DNA of 64,000 nt. It comes from Desulfobacter sp. Its GTDB lineage: Bacteria; Desulfobacterota; Desulfobacteria; Desulfobacterales; Desulfobacteraceae. The stretch covers positions 1,656,001 to 1,720,000 of the forward strand of contig CP054837.1 of the NCBI GenBank assembly GCA_028768525.1, read 5' to 3'. Positions 35,568 to 44,784 of the stretch are shown one piece after another. The number at the start of each line of letters is the position of its first letter. Within the stretch, counting starts at the first letter, position 1. Position numbers and translations under genes: made by a program. The notes beneath the pieces are model-generated. The model worked only from the letters and a program-made list of their open reading frames with translations, did no database searches and had not been told where the DNA came from.

Positions 35568-36899
35568 TTAGTCACAATCGCTGGCCTCTTGGACCGTCCC
35601 ATCGCCCCCCAAAGGCAGTATCAGCGTAAACCTGGCCCCGCCCAAATCAGATTTTTTAATTGATATCCTACCGTTATGCCAGTTAATGATCCGTTTGGCA
35701 ATGGCCAGGCCCAGTCCATAGCCGCCCGAAGTCCTGCAACGGCTTTTGTCCGGACGGAAAAAGGGCAGAAACACCTTATGGCGGAGGGCCCTGGGGATGC
35801 CCGGGCCGTCGTCGTCCACGTGGATGATGGCGACATCCGGCCGGGAAACAAACCGGAGCCGGACCGTTCCGGCGCTGTGGCGAACCCCGTTGCGCAAAAG
35901 GTTGCGCACGGCCCAGCCCAGGTAAACCGGCTCAAACCGCCCGATGAAATGGTCTGTCTCCGGAGAAAAAATAATTTCCCTGCCCACTGCAGTCTTTCGT
36001 TCCCTGGCCACCAGATTCTCCAGCCAGGAAACCATCTCGTGGTTGGCCAGGCGGCCCGTGGCTTCGGGCTCGCGTTCAAACCGGGCATAGGTCAGCATCT
36101 CATCCACCAGCCCTTCGATTTCCTCCACATCGGTACGGATTTCATCCATATAGTCCATGCCGCCATGGGCCGCTGTTCCAGTGTTCATATCCCCGGCCAT
36201 TTCCAGGCTGAACTTGATCCGGGCAAGGGGGGTGCGGATTTCATGGGAAACGGCATTGGCCAGGTCCTTCTGGGAGGCAATGAGCTTCTGGGTTTTGCCG
36301 GCCATGGCATTAAAGGCATCGGCAATGCGGGTCATGGAAGAAATTCTGGAGACCTTTACCCTGGCATCATGGTCTCCGGCGGCAAACCGGGCCGCCGTCC
36401 CCTGCACTTTCCGCATGTCCCGGACCAGAAAAATACTCCAGGCCAGGGCGGGCAGGGTTAAAAAAACCACCAAAAGCATCATGAAAAGAACCGTAACCTT
36501 GGTGTTCAGCTCTTTGTCCGGCCAGGGGCCGCCCATGGCCAGGGCCTGGTCGGACTGCCCCAGCCGCATGACCAGCGTATCCGCCTGTTCAGCCTCGACA
36601 ATCAGTCCCATGAGGAATTCCCTCTGAAAGTTTTCCGCCACCCTGATATCGGCTAGATATTTGAGGCTCAGGGGGTATCCGAACCTGGGCTGGAGGTCTG
36701 CCAGTTCCTTGCTCCGGTCCTCAGGAGAGAGAGGAATAAGGCGCTGGGCAAGAAGGGAAAAGGTTCCCCTGGCAAACTCCCGCTCTGTCTTAAGCATCTC
36801 ATCTTGAAACAGGGCCTCCACAATGGGGCCGATGCTGAAAGGAATGAAAAAAAGGGTGCCCAGGAGCAGTATATAAACGGTGATGAAAATCCGCTTCAT
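35568..36899 (-). CDS. RstB-like sensor histidine kinase
   Basis: A 443-residue inner-membrane kinase with two helices (1-25, 130-155), a periplasmic part of about 100 residues, a HAMP domain, an H-box AVSHEIRTPLARIKFSLEMAG and an ATPase domain with NLLRNGVRHS, DDGPGIP and GGYGLGLAIAKRI. The arrangement and the H-box are close to RstB of enterobacteria. Its start overlaps the stop of the upstream response-regulator gene (ATGA), so they form a cognate pair. The stimulus is unknown. Confidence 0.93.
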   Translation of the reverse strand: MKRIFITVYILLLGTLFFIPFSIGPIVEALFQDEMLKTEREFARGTFSLLAQRLIPLSPEDRSKELADLQPRFGYPLSLKYLADIRVAENFQREFLMGLIVEAEQADTLVMRLGQSDQALAMGGPWPDKELNTKVTVLFMMLLVVFLTLPALAWSIFLVRDMRKVQGTAARFAAGDHDARVKVSRISSMTRIADAFNAMAGKTQKLIASQKDLANAVSHEIRTPLARIKFSLEMAGDMNTGTAAHGGMDYMDEIRTDVEEIEGLVDEMLTYARFEREPEATGRLANHEMVSWLENLVARERKTAVGREIIFSPETDHFIGRFEPVYLGWAVRNLLRNGVRHSAGTVRLRFVSRPDVAIIHVDDDGPGIPRALRHKVFLPFFRPDKSRCRTSGGYGLGLAIAKRIINWHNGRISIKKSDLGGARFTLILPLGGDGTVQEASDCD

Positions 36900-37621
36900 G
36901 CCGGGTTACTCGTCCCCCAGGCATCGGCCACAAAGAGATAGCCGCTGCCCCAGACGGTTTTGATCCGGCAGGGATGGTCCGGGCTGTCGTTGAGTTTTTT
37001 CCTTAACCTGGACACGGCCACATCTATGGAACGGTCCAGGCCGTCGTATTCAATCCCCTTTACCTCCCGGTAGAGCAGATCCCTGTCCAACACCTCCCCG
37101 GCCCTTGACGCCAGGAGCCATAACAGATCGAACTCATTGGTGGACAGCTCCACGGGATTCCCGGCCAGGGTCACCCGCCTGGAGGCGGCAAAAAGGGCCA
37201 GGCCGCCGAATTTGATCTCATTGTGGTCCGGTGCGGCCTGGGTGACGGCAGCCCGACGGAACAGCGCCCTGATACGTGCCAGAAGCACCCGGGGCTCCAC
37301 CGGTTTTTTCACATAATCGTCCGCCCCCAGCTCCAGCCCGACCACCTGATCCATATCCTCTTCCCTGGCCGTGAGCATGAGGATGGGCCCGGCATAGGAC
37401 TGCCGCACCTCCCGGCAGACGGCAAACCCGTCTTTGCCCGGAAGCATAAGGTCCAGAATCACCAGGTCCGGTTCTTCCCCGATGATCCGCTGGACGGCAT
37501 CATCTCCGCGGTGTTCGGTATCCACCTCAAACTCCTGCCGGCTTAAATAGGTCGACACCAATGAGGCCAGCCGGAGGTCATCCTCCACAAGTAAAATCCT
37601 TTTTTTTGCTTCCGTATCCAT
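36896..37621 (-). CDS. OmpR/RstA-like response regulator
   Basis: A 241-residue DNA-binding regulator. REC domain with ILLVEDD, phospho-acceptor D57 (LVILDLMLPGKDGF) and KKPVEPR; a C-terminal winged helix with FDLLWLLASRAGEVLDRDLLY and DGLDRSIDVAVSRLRKKLND. It pairs with the overlapping RstB-like kinase. The inverted repeat at 37642-37691 just upstream could be its own regulatory site. Confidence 0.94.
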   Translation of the reverse strand: MDTEAKKRILLVEDDLRLASLVSTYLSRQEFEVDTEHRGDDAVQRIIGEEPDLVILDLMLPGKDGFAVCREVRQSYAGPILMLTAREEDMDQVVGLELGADDYVKKPVEPRVLLARIRALFRRAAVTQAAPDHNEIKFGGLALFAASRRVTLAGNPVELSTNEFDLLWLLASRAGEVLDRDLLYREVKGIEYDGLDRSIDVAVSRLRKKLNDSPDHPCRIKTVWGSGYLFVADAWGTSNPA

Positions 37622-37641
37622 ACGCTTTATCCTAGTTTCGG

Positions 37642-37691
37642 TTTGGGATCCTCAGGCGCTTTCAAATTATCACAGGCGCCCCCATCCCAAA
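37642..37691. repeat. Inverted repeat before the RstA-like gene
   Basis: TTTGGGAT (37642-37649) and ATCCCAAA (37684-37691) are perfect complements 34 bases apart. It lies 20 bases upstream of the regulator start on the minus strand, where it could form a leader hairpin or an operator. Function is unproven. Confidence 0.4.
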
Positions 37692-37815
37692 ACGGTAAAA
37701 ATGTTTTAATTTGTAATCTTTTTAGCATGGTGGGGGCCCCGCCCCTTTAAACTCCACAGTGAATATGATAATTAGTAAAGTTTAACATAAAAATAAATTC
37801 AATATTGAGGGATAA

Positions 37816-39513
37816 ATGGAAGACGAAAATAAAAAAAGCCATTTTATAGAGTCCATCATCCGGGAGGATGTGAGCAACAACAAAAACGACGGCGCTGTGG
37901 CCACCCGGTTTCCACCGGAGCCCAACGGATTTCTCCACATCGGCCATGCCAAATCCATTTGCCTGAACTTCAATATGGCCAGGACCTTCAAAGGCACCTG
38001 CAACCTGCGGTTTGACGATTCAAACCCGGCCAAGGAAAAACAGATTTACATCGACTCCATCAAAAATACGGTAAGCTGGCTGGGATTTGACTACAACACC
38101 CCGTTTTTTGCATCGGACTATTTTGACCGCCTCTATGAATTCGCCCTGGAACTGATAAAGACAGGTAAAGCCTATGTCTGCAGCCTGGCCCCGGAAGAGA
38201 TACGCGAATACCGGGGCACCCTGACAGAACCGGGCAAAGACTCCCCCTACCGGGACAGAAGCGTGGAAGAAAACCTGGACCTGTTTGAAAAAATGAAGAA
38301 CGGAGAATTCGGCGAGGGTGAGCATACCGTGAGGGCTAAAATAGACATGGCCTCCCCCAATATCAACCTGAGGGACCCCATCATCTACCGGGTGAAAAAT
38401 GCCACCCATCCCAGGACCGGAGACAAGTGGTGCATCTATCCCATGTACGACTTCACCCACTGCATTTCAGACGCCCTGGAAGGGATCACCCACTCCCTGT
38501 GCAGCCTGGAATTTGAAGACCACCGCCCCCTTTACGACTGGATCCTGGACAATCTTTCCGTGCCCTGCCATCCCCAGCAGATTGAATTCGCACGGATGAA
38601 CATCAACTACACGGTCCTGAGCAAACGCAAACTCCAGCGCCTCATTGACGAAAAAAAGGTGTCCGGCTGGAACGACCCCCGGCTGCCCACCCTGGAAGGG
38701 ATGCGCCGCAGGGGATACACCCCGGCCTCCATCCGGAATTTCTGCAATATCATCGGGGTTTCCAAAAAGGAGAGCCGCATCGACATGGGGTTGCTGGAAT
38801 CCTGCCTCAGGGACGACCTCAATGAAAACGCCCCAAGGGTGATGGGCGTCATCCGCCCCTTGAAGGTGACCATTGAAAATTACCCCGAGGGCCAGACTGA
38901 AACCCTGGAAGCCATGAACCATCCCCAGAAACCGGAAATGGGCAAACGGAAGGTGACCTTTTCCCGGGAAATCTATGTGGAACAGGACGATTTCATGGAA
39001 GATCCCCCCAAAAAATTCTTCCGCCTGGGACCGGGACGAGAAGTGCGGCTGCGGGCCGCCTACCTGGTGACCTGCAAAGAAGTCATCAAAAACCAGGCCG
39101 GGGAGGTGGTGGAACTGGTCTGCACCTATGATCCGGAAACCCGCGGGGGTAACGCCCCGGACGGCCGCAAGGTCAAGGGCACCATTCACTGGGTCAATGC
39201 AAACGACTGCATTGATGCACAGGTCAGGCTCTACGACAGGCTATTCAAGGATGAAAACCCGGAACAGGACGGCCAGGATTTTGTGGAAAACCTCAACCCG
39301 GACTCCCTGGAAATCCTTGAGCATTCCAAGCTGGAAAAAAGCCTGGGTAAGGCCGAGCCCGAACAGGTCTTCCAGTTTGAACGTCTGGGTTATTTCTGCC
39401 TGGACGGACTGGACAGCACCGAAGACAAGCCGGTGTTCAACCGCACCGTAACCCTGAGGGATGCCTGGGCCAAGGTGGCCAAAAAGGCGGCCCCCCCAAG
39501 AAAGAAAAAATAG
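37816..39513 (+). CDS. glnS: Glutaminyl-tRNA synthetase
   Basis: Class I aminoacyl-tRNA synthetase that charges tRNA-Gln directly, 565 residues. The HIGH signature appears in EPNGFLHIGHAKS, the KMSKS-like loop is VLSKRKLQRL, and the C-terminal anticodon-binding beta barrels follow (VTFSREIYVEQDDF, FRLGPGREVRLR). Many deltaproteobacteria use GatCAB amidation instead, so presence of GlnRS is informative for translation in this organism; it may coexist with GatCAB for Asn. No ribosome binding site stronger than GAGGG (six bases upstream) is seen. A clear terminator follows. Confidence 0.97.
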   Translation: MEDENKKSHFIESIIREDVSNNKNDGAVATRFPPEPNGFLHIGHAKSICLNFNMARTFKGTCNLRFDDSNPAKEKQIYIDSIKNTVSWLGFDYNTPFFASDYFDRLYEFALELIKTGKAYVCSLAPEEIREYRGTLTEPGKDSPYRDRSVEENLDLFEKMKNGEFGEGEHTVRAKIDMASPNINLRDPIIYRVKNATHPRTGDKWCIYPMYDFTHCISDALEGITHSLCSLEFEDHRPLYDWILDNLSVPCHPQQIEFARMNINYTVLSKRKLQRLIDEKKVSGWNDPRLPTLEGMRRRGYTPASIRNFCNIIGVSKKESRIDMGLLESCLRDDLNENAPRVMGVIRPLKVTIENYPEGQTETLEAMNHPQKPEMGKRKVTFSREIYVEQDDFMEDPPKKFFRLGPGREVRLRAAYLVTCKEVIKNQAGEVVELVCTYDPETRGGNAPDGRKVKGTIHWVNANDCIDAQVRLYDRLFKDENPEQDGQDFVENLNPDSLEILEHSKLEKSLGKAEPEQVFQFERLGYFCLDGLDSTEDKPVFNRTVTLRDAWAKVAKKAAPPRKKK

Positions 39514-39520
39514 CAAGGCC

Positions 39521-39553
39521 AAAGGCGGGGGACATCCCGTTCCCCGCCTTTTT
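39521..39553 (+). terminator. Intrinsic terminator of glnS
   Basis: A ten-base stem AAAGGCGGGG / CCCCGCCTTT with an 11-base loop and a run of five T residues, seven bases after the glnS stop. Confidence 0.88.
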
Positions 39554-39614
39554 CACCCCAAAAGGGAACCCGGTTGGCGAGTGGCCTGAACTTCGACTGA
39601 ATTTTCCCGTTATT

Positions 39615-40721
39615 CTATTTATTCAATGCCTCTATTGTGAAAGAATATGAAAAATCCCGTCCCCTGTGGGTTTTTGTGAATTCCTTAAAATTAATCGAAT
39701 CCCAGTTTTCCGTTGATAGGAGTGATTCATATCTGACGACATTATCAGGCGTGATCACTGACAGCGGCTTTTGAATCGTCACCCCCATCTCATCCTTGAA
39801 GTCAATCCCATGATGATAGTCATATAAAAGTATCAGACTCCAACCGCCGTTTAAAAAATGGCCGCCCACAGAGGCATATATTTTACCCTCTTTGATGAGT
39901 TGAACAATATCACTTCCCCAGTCAAAGGTGCCGAACAGCAGTTTGCTTTTATATAAATCGGATTGTGCTTCGATGGCTTCAATGACGCCAAAGGTCATCG
40001 CCCCACCGGCACACCAGATAATGGAAATGTCGGGATAGCGCCGCAGTAATACGTTGGTAATCTCGTATGCTTTTTTCTTATTCCAATAGGCGAATACGAC
40101 CTGTCTTTGGACGATGTCGGCATATCGATTGATCACGGTTTCCATCCCCTGATTTCTATAAAAGGCGGGGCTGGATTCATAGCTGCCGGATATTCCCAAC
40201 ATGGCAAAGGGGGGGCCGGGGTTTAAGTTTCGGGCGGATATTTTTTTATACAGTGTCTCACCAAGCAACGCCCCTCCTTTTTCATCATCCGGATGCATGT
40301 GTCCTATCCAGTTTGAATATTTATCGCGGGGCGTGCCGATCTTATTTTTAAAAAATTCAGGAATATCCGTGTTGATTACAAATATTTTAACGCCTGCTTT
40401 TTCTGCAGCTTCCAACATATATTCAGCTGTGCCGACCTGCAAAATAGTCATTATGTAGTCGGGTTTATCCGGCTGGGATATGGCTCTTTGAAAATTTGAT
40501 TTATTCTCAAACCGAGTGCGGTCACCGTAAAAAACCTGCAACTCAATATTCAAATCATCGGAAATAGATTGCATAAATCGGGTCATATTTGTCCAGAACG
40601 GGCTGCCGGGTGGATCAGGATTTAAAAAAGTGACCTTCATCGCCCCGATTGCAGACGTACAACAGAATAGGCCTGCTGCTAAACCACAGAAAAACAGGAT
40701 AAATAAAAATTGCCGTTTCAT
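39615..40721 (-). CDS. Periplasmic sugar-type binding protein (Peripla_BP_4)
   Basis: A 368-residue secreted protein. A signal peptide (MKRQFLFILFFCGLAAGLF...) is followed by a two-lobed type I periplasmic fold: KVTFLNPDPPGSPFWTNM, FVINTDIP, ISGSYESSPAFYRNQGM, and ISIIWCAGGAMTFGVIEAI. It resembles ribose-type or LuxP-like binding proteins. No ABC permease is adjacent, so it may deliver ligand to a sensor. It starts 16 bases after the enoyl-CoA hydratase gene and is probably co-transcribed. The gene looks AT-rich compared with its neighbours, perhaps a later acquisition. Confidence 0.8.
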   Translation of the reverse strand: MKRQFLFILFFCGLAAGLFCCTSAIGAMKVTFLNPDPPGSPFWTNMTRFMQSISDDLNIELQVFYGDRTRFENKSNFQRAISQPDKPDYIMTILQVGTAEYMLEAAEKAGVKIFVINTDIPEFFKNKIGTPRDKYSNWIGHMHPDDEKGGALLGETLYKKISARNLNPGPPFAMLGISGSYESSPAFYRNQGMETVINRYADIVQRQVVFAYWNKKKAYEITNVLLRRYPDISIIWCAGGAMTFGVIEAIEAQSDLYKSKLLFGTFDWGSDIVQLIKEGKIYASVGGHFLNGGWSLILLYDYHHGIDFKDEMGVTIQKPLSVITPDNVVRYESLLSTENWDSINFKEFTKTHRGRDFSYSFTIEALNK

Positions 40722-40737
40722 ATATTTCCCTGCCGGG

Positions 40738-41529
40738 TCAATACCTGTCCCTGAACTTCGGGGCCCGCCTGGCCTTCAGGGCGTCAATCCCCTCTTTGAA
40801 ATCTTCTGTCATATAATTGATGGCCTGGTAGGCGGCCTGGCGATGGAGGCACTCGTCCAGTGTGGCGGTGCGGGCAGCGGGGATGGTCTCTTTCATCATC
40901 TTCAGGGGCAGGTCGGGCATGGCAGCAATCCGCCGGGCCAGGTCCATGGTTTTATCCATGAGTTCTTCGTCGGCAACCACATGGTTGACCATGCCCATGT
41001 CCATGGCTTCCTGCGATTCCACCAGGGCGCCGGTCATGAGAAGCTCAAAGGTCTTTGCCTCCCCCACGATGCGATGGAGCAGATATTCCGCCCCCATCCC
41101 CGGATGGAGTCCCAGACGGGCGAAGGGGAAGCCGAATCTGGCGCTCTCCCCTGCCATGCGCATGTCGCAGGCCAGGGCGAGGCAGGCACCTGCCCCGACG
41201 GCATGGCCGTTGACGGCTGCAATGGTGGGCACCTTGAGGTTCCGGATGCAGAGAAACCGACTGTAAAATTCAACGGAGGCCTTTTTCAGGGCAGCCGGAT
41301 CGCCCTTATAATTCCCGGCAATATCGTCCAGGTTGCCCCCGGCGCTGAAGGCCCGGCCGGCACCGGTAAGAATCAGCACCTTTACCGTACCGTCCTCCCC
41401 CAGGTCGGTGATGGTGTCCCTGAAAACCTGTGACATCTCTTCACTCATTGCGTTCAGATGCCCGGGATCATTGAGGGTTAATATGCAGATACGATCCTTT
41501 AACTCAATTTTAAGTCTGGTCTCTTCCAC
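40738..41529 (-). CDS. Enoyl-CoA hydratase/isomerase family protein
   Basis: A 263-residue crotonase-fold enzyme that acts on acyl-CoA. The oxyanion-hole segments are AFSAGGNLDDI and NGHAVGAGACLALACDMRMAGESARFGFPF (short form: GAGACLALACDMRMA), followed by LGLHPGMGAEYLLHRIVG. Members hydrate trans-2-enoyl-CoA or isomerise or cleave related CoA esters, so exact chemistry is open. It is followed by the binding-protein gene and preceded by the cysS terminator. It fits a lifestyle of fatty or aromatic acid oxidation, together with the Etf operon. Confidence 0.88.
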   Translation of the reverse strand: MEETRLKIELKDRICILTLNDPGHLNAMSEEMSQVFRDTITDLGEDGTVKVLILTGAGRAFSAGGNLDDIAGNYKGDPAALKKASVEFYSRFLCIRNLKVPTIAAVNGHAVGAGACLALACDMRMAGESARFGFPFARLGLHPGMGAEYLLHRIVGEAKTFELLMTGALVESQEAMDMGMVNHVVADEELMDKTMDLARRIAAMPDLPLKMMKETIPAARTATLDECLHRQAAYQAINYMTEDFKEGIDALKARRAPKFRDRY

Positions 41530-41541
41530 TGCGGCCTCCCT

Positions 41542-41580
41542 AAAAAAAGCAAGGGCCGCCCCATATAGGGAGCGGCCCTG
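41542..41580 (-). terminator. Intrinsic terminator of cysS
   Basis: AGGGCCGC / GCGGCCCT plus an inner CCC/GGG pair form an 11-base-pair stem with a single bulged base. On the minus strand a run of seven T residues follows (complement of 41542-41548), about 30 bases past the cysS stop. Confidence 0.88.
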
Positions 41581-41611
41581 AATTAATTTTTATGGAATCT
41601 TAGCGGCGCCA

Positions 41612-43048
41612 TTATTGTTCAAACCGCCAGACCGTCCCTTCCGGCCCGTCTTCCAGGACAATGTTCATGGCCTGGAGCTGGTCCCGGATCTCGTCGGCAC
41701 GGGCAAAGTTTTTTTCCTTTCTGGCGGCGGCCCGCTGGGCAATGAGGTCATCCACCACGGCCGGGTCGATATCCTTGTCCGCCATGCCCTTCTGCTTTTT
41801 GGCAGAAAAATACGCTTTGGGCGAAAGCATAAAAATCCCCAGAATGCCTGAAATGGATTTTATATCGGCATAAATACCCGCCAGCAGGGCTTTGTCTTCT
41901 TCACCCGGGGCATCCTTGGTGTCATCCAGGAGCTTGTTCCCCTTTTTAACGGCTTCAAATACCCCAGCCAGGGCCCGGGCTGAATTAAAGTCGTCGTTCA
42001 TGGCCCGGGCGAACTCTTCCCAGAGCGCCCCCCTGGCGTCGCTGCCCGATGCCAGGCCCGCATTTTCCAGCCGATCCATAAATCCATAGATCCGGTCCAG
42101 CCCCACGGATACCTCACGCATGCTGTCCTCGCTGTAGTCAATGGGGGAACGGTATTGTTTTGAAAGAAGGAAAAGCCGGATCACTTCCGGGGAATAATCG
42201 GCCAGCACCTCTTTGATCATGGTGAAATTGCCCAGGGACTTGGACATTTTTTCATTGTTGATATCCACGAACCCGTTATGGATCCAGTATTTGACGAACT
42301 GCCCGCCGAATACGGCCTCGCTCTGGGCGATCTCATTTTCATGGTGGGGGAAAATCAGGTCCTTGCCCCCGCCGTGGATGTCAAATCCCTCTCCCAGGTA
42401 TTCATAGCTCATGGCCGAACATTCAATGTGCCAGCCGGGCCGTCCCTTGCCCCAGGGGCTGTCCCAGGCGGGTTCGCCGGGCTTGGCCGGTTTCCACAGG
42501 GTAAAATCCAGGGGGCTGTGCTTTTTCTCGTCCACGGCGATCCTGGCACCGGCCTGCATGTCATCGGGATTCCGGCCGGAAAGCTTGCCGTAGTCTTTAA
42601 AAGACTTGATGGAGAAATAAACATCCCCCCCTTCCACATGGTAGGCCTTGCCCTTTTCAATGAGCATCTCAATGAACCGGATGATATGGTCGATATGCTC
42701 GGTGGCCTTGGGGGCCATGGTGGGCCGGAGCACATTGAGGGCATCCATCTCATTGTGGAACTCGTCAATGTATTTTTCCGTGATGGCCGTGCAGGAATCT
42801 CCGGTTTCATTGGATTTTCTGATGATCTTGTCGTCCACGTCGGTGAAATTCCGGACATAGGTGACCTCGTAGTCCAGCTGCTTGAGCCACCTAAAAATCA
42901 TATCAAAGACCACCACGGACCTTGCATGGCCGATGTGGCTGGTGTCGTAGACAGTGGGGCCGCAGACATACATGCCCACCTTGCCCGGATGGACCGGGAC
43001 GAATTCTTCCTTTTTGCCGTTCAGGGTATTATAAATTTTCAGACTCAT
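41612..43048 (-). CDS. cysS: Cysteinyl-tRNA synthetase
   Basis: Class I synthetase that charges tRNA-Cys, 478 residues. The zinc and HIGH region is MYVCGPTVYDTSHIGHARS; the second zinc part is GWHIECSAMSYEYLGEGFDIHGGG; KMSKS is seen in NEKMSKSLGNF. It starts 23 bases after ispF on the same strand, an order found in many bacteria. A strong terminator follows. Confidence 0.98.
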   Translation of the reverse strand: MSLKIYNTLNGKKEEFVPVHPGKVGMYVCGPTVYDTSHIGHARSVVVFDMIFRWLKQLDYEVTYVRNFTDVDDKIIRKSNETGDSCTAITEKYIDEFHNEMDALNVLRPTMAPKATEHIDHIIRFIEMLIEKGKAYHVEGGDVYFSIKSFKDYGKLSGRNPDDMQAGARIAVDEKKHSPLDFTLWKPAKPGEPAWDSPWGKGRPGWHIECSAMSYEYLGEGFDIHGGGKDLIFPHHENEIAQSEAVFGGQFVKYWIHNGFVDINNEKMSKSLGNFTMIKEVLADYSPEVIRLFLLSKQYRSPIDYSEDSMREVSVGLDRIYGFMDRLENAGLASGSDARGALWEEFARAMNDDFNSARALAGVFEAVKKGNKLLDDTKDAPGEEDKALLAGIYADIKSISGILGIFMLSPKAYFSAKKQKGMADKDIDPAVVDDLIAQRAAARKEKNFARADEIRDQLQAMNIVLEDGPEGTVWRFEQ

Positions 43049-43071
43049 TATTAGTATTCCGTATTCTTAAA

Positions 43072-43557
43072 TTATTCTTCGTACAACAGCACCGCAGCCT
43101 GGGCGGCAATGCCCTCTTTGCGCCCCACAAATCCCAGATGTTCGGTGGTGGTGGCCTTGATATTCACCCGTTCAGTTCCGACCCCCAGGTATCCGGCAAT
43201 ATTGGCGGCAATGGCCTCTTTATGGGGAGCCATCTTGGGGGCCTGGGCAAAAATCGTGGCATCCAGGTTGGCAATGCTCCATCCCCTGTCCCGGATTTTT
43301 TGGACACATTCATCCAGAAGCAGGCCGCTTGCGATTCCCTTATAAGCCGGATCGGTATCGGAAAAATGCTCACCGATATCCCCCAGTCCGGCCGCACCCA
43401 ACAGTGCATCGCATACGGCGTGGAGCAGCACATCCGCATCGGAATGCCCCTTGAGCCCCAGGGGGTGGTCGATCTTTACCCCGCCAATGACCAGGTCACG
43501 GCCCGCCACCAGTTCATGTACATCGGTGCCGGTGCCGATTCTAAACCCTGCCGCCAT
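43072..43557 (-). CDS. ispF: 2-C-methyl-D-erythritol 2,4-cyclodiphosphate synthase
   Basis: Enzyme of the non-mevalonate isoprenoid pathway that cyclises CDP-methylerythritol 2-phosphate. The 161 residues carry the zinc ligands in GTDVHEL and GHSDADVLLHAVCDALLGA, followed by DIGEHFSDTDP and the conserved NIKATTTEHLGFVGRKEGIAAQA (short form: ATTTEHLGFVGRKEG). It leads the ispF-cysS pair. IspD is not adjacent. Confidence 0.98.
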   Translation of the reverse strand: MAAGFRIGTGTDVHELVAGRDLVIGGVKIDHPLGLKGHSDADVLLHAVCDALLGAAGLGDIGEHFSDTDPAYKGIASGLLLDECVQKIRDRGWSIANLDATIFAQAPKMAPHKEAIAANIAGYLGVGTERVNIKATTTEHLGFVGRKEGIAAQAAVLLYEE

Positions 43558-43763
43558 ATTTTTTTAACTCCTTGCTGCTGTTGTCAATCGCTGTCAATGG
43601 CCGTTACTATATGCATCTTTCCGCTAAAAGTCAAAACCATGCCCCCGCATTTTTAACGGCATATTCGATTTTTTCTTACCCGGTGAAACGTTGAGGAAAT
43701 TAAGGGGGGATTCTCCGGGCCATATGGCGGATTCCGGATACGGACAAGGGGGCTGAAGGCGGA

Positions 43764-44531
43764 TTAACGGTTCCCTGCGCCGCCGGCCAGTCGGTCCATG
43801 GTGCCGTCGGATTTCATCTGTGCTATGGCGCTGTTTAAATCTTTAATCCGGGAGGCATATTTTGATTTTCTGGAAATCCCCATGTAGTAGTCATAGGTCT
43901 CCATTTCAATATCCATTTCGTGGATCCTGCCTGCCCACTCAGGATGAAGCGACAGGATGCCCTGGACCACATTCCGGGATTCGATGATAAAATCCACCCG
44001 CCCGTCCACCAGATATCTTAAGTTTTCTTCAGAGGTATAAGCCGCAAATGCCTTTTCCGCCAGTTTGGCTAAAAGATTGTCTACCTTGTCGCCGTAAACA
44101 TAGCCTAAAACATAGCCGAGCCGGAAATCTGAAAGATCCTCTAGGGTACGGACAGGGGTGCTGTGGGATTTCCTATTGGAAAAGACCCGGTCCATATTGG
44201 TGAACAATTTATCCGTGTACACCAAAAAAGCCTCCCGTTCCTTTGTCCTCATCAGCAGCATGATTCCGTCCACCTTGCCGGTTTCGGCCATTTTCAGCAC
44301 CCGCTGCCAGGGGTAGAGTTCAAGCCGGGGCACAAGGCCGATGCGCCTGAAAATTTCCCGGGTCAAGTCGACGGCAATCCCCCCTGACGGCTCCCCGTAC
44401 TCGCCAATGGTATAAGGCGGCCATGGGTCTTCAACCATCAGCGGGCCGTCGCCGGCTGCGCATTGGAAATATGGAAAAAGGCATATACCCAATACGAAAT
44501 AAAAAATTATGGTTCTGGCAAGTTTCCTCAC
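43764..44531 (-). CDS. Family-3 solute-binding protein
   Basis: A 255-residue secreted protein with a signal peptide (KLARTIIFYFVLGICLFPYFQC) and the SBP_bac_3 fold: VEDPWPPYTIGEYGEPSGGIAVDL, PWQRVLKMAETGKVDGIM, LGYVLGYVYGD, VDFIIESR. Many orphan proteins of this type in deltaproteobacteria bind amino acids or act as sensor domains detached from a kinase. The cysteine at the end of the signal peptide could allow lipidation (FQCAAG), but a good lipobox is not evident. No permease is adjacent. About 200 bases separate it from ispF, with no evident site between. Confidence 0.82.
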   Translation of the reverse strand: MRKLARTIIFYFVLGICLFPYFQCAAGDGPLMVEDPWPPYTIGEYGEPSGGIAVDLTREIFRRIGLVPRLELYPWQRVLKMAETGKVDGIMLLMRTKEREAFLVYTDKLFTNMDRVFSNRKSHSTPVRTLEDLSDFRLGYVLGYVYGDKVDNLLAKLAEKAFAAYTSEENLRYLVDGRVDFIIESRNVVQGILSLHPEWAGRIHEMDIEMETYDYYMGISRKSKYASRIKDLNSAIAQMKSDGTMDRLAGGAGNR

Positions 44532-44784
44532 ACGGTTTCCAAATTTCTTTATTCGTTATAAAAATCACAGTCTTGAGACATAAGTATACTAACTTTACCC
44601 CCTATAATAACAAAATTGCAACCGTAAAAATAAGCCCCTGCCAGTCCCCTTCCTTTTTTATAGAATATGCCGATGGATTAATGTATAAATCACGGATATA
44701 CATATCCACGCCTGAACCGGCGTAAACGGCAATTAAAAACGGCAGCAGAAAACGGCCCGCTGTTTTGAAAGGACGGTCACATCC

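Noticed and set aside
44532..44784. Possible tRNA or small RNA in the gap before tag
   Set aside because: No cloverleaf or T-loop consensus; only AT-rich intergenic sequence.
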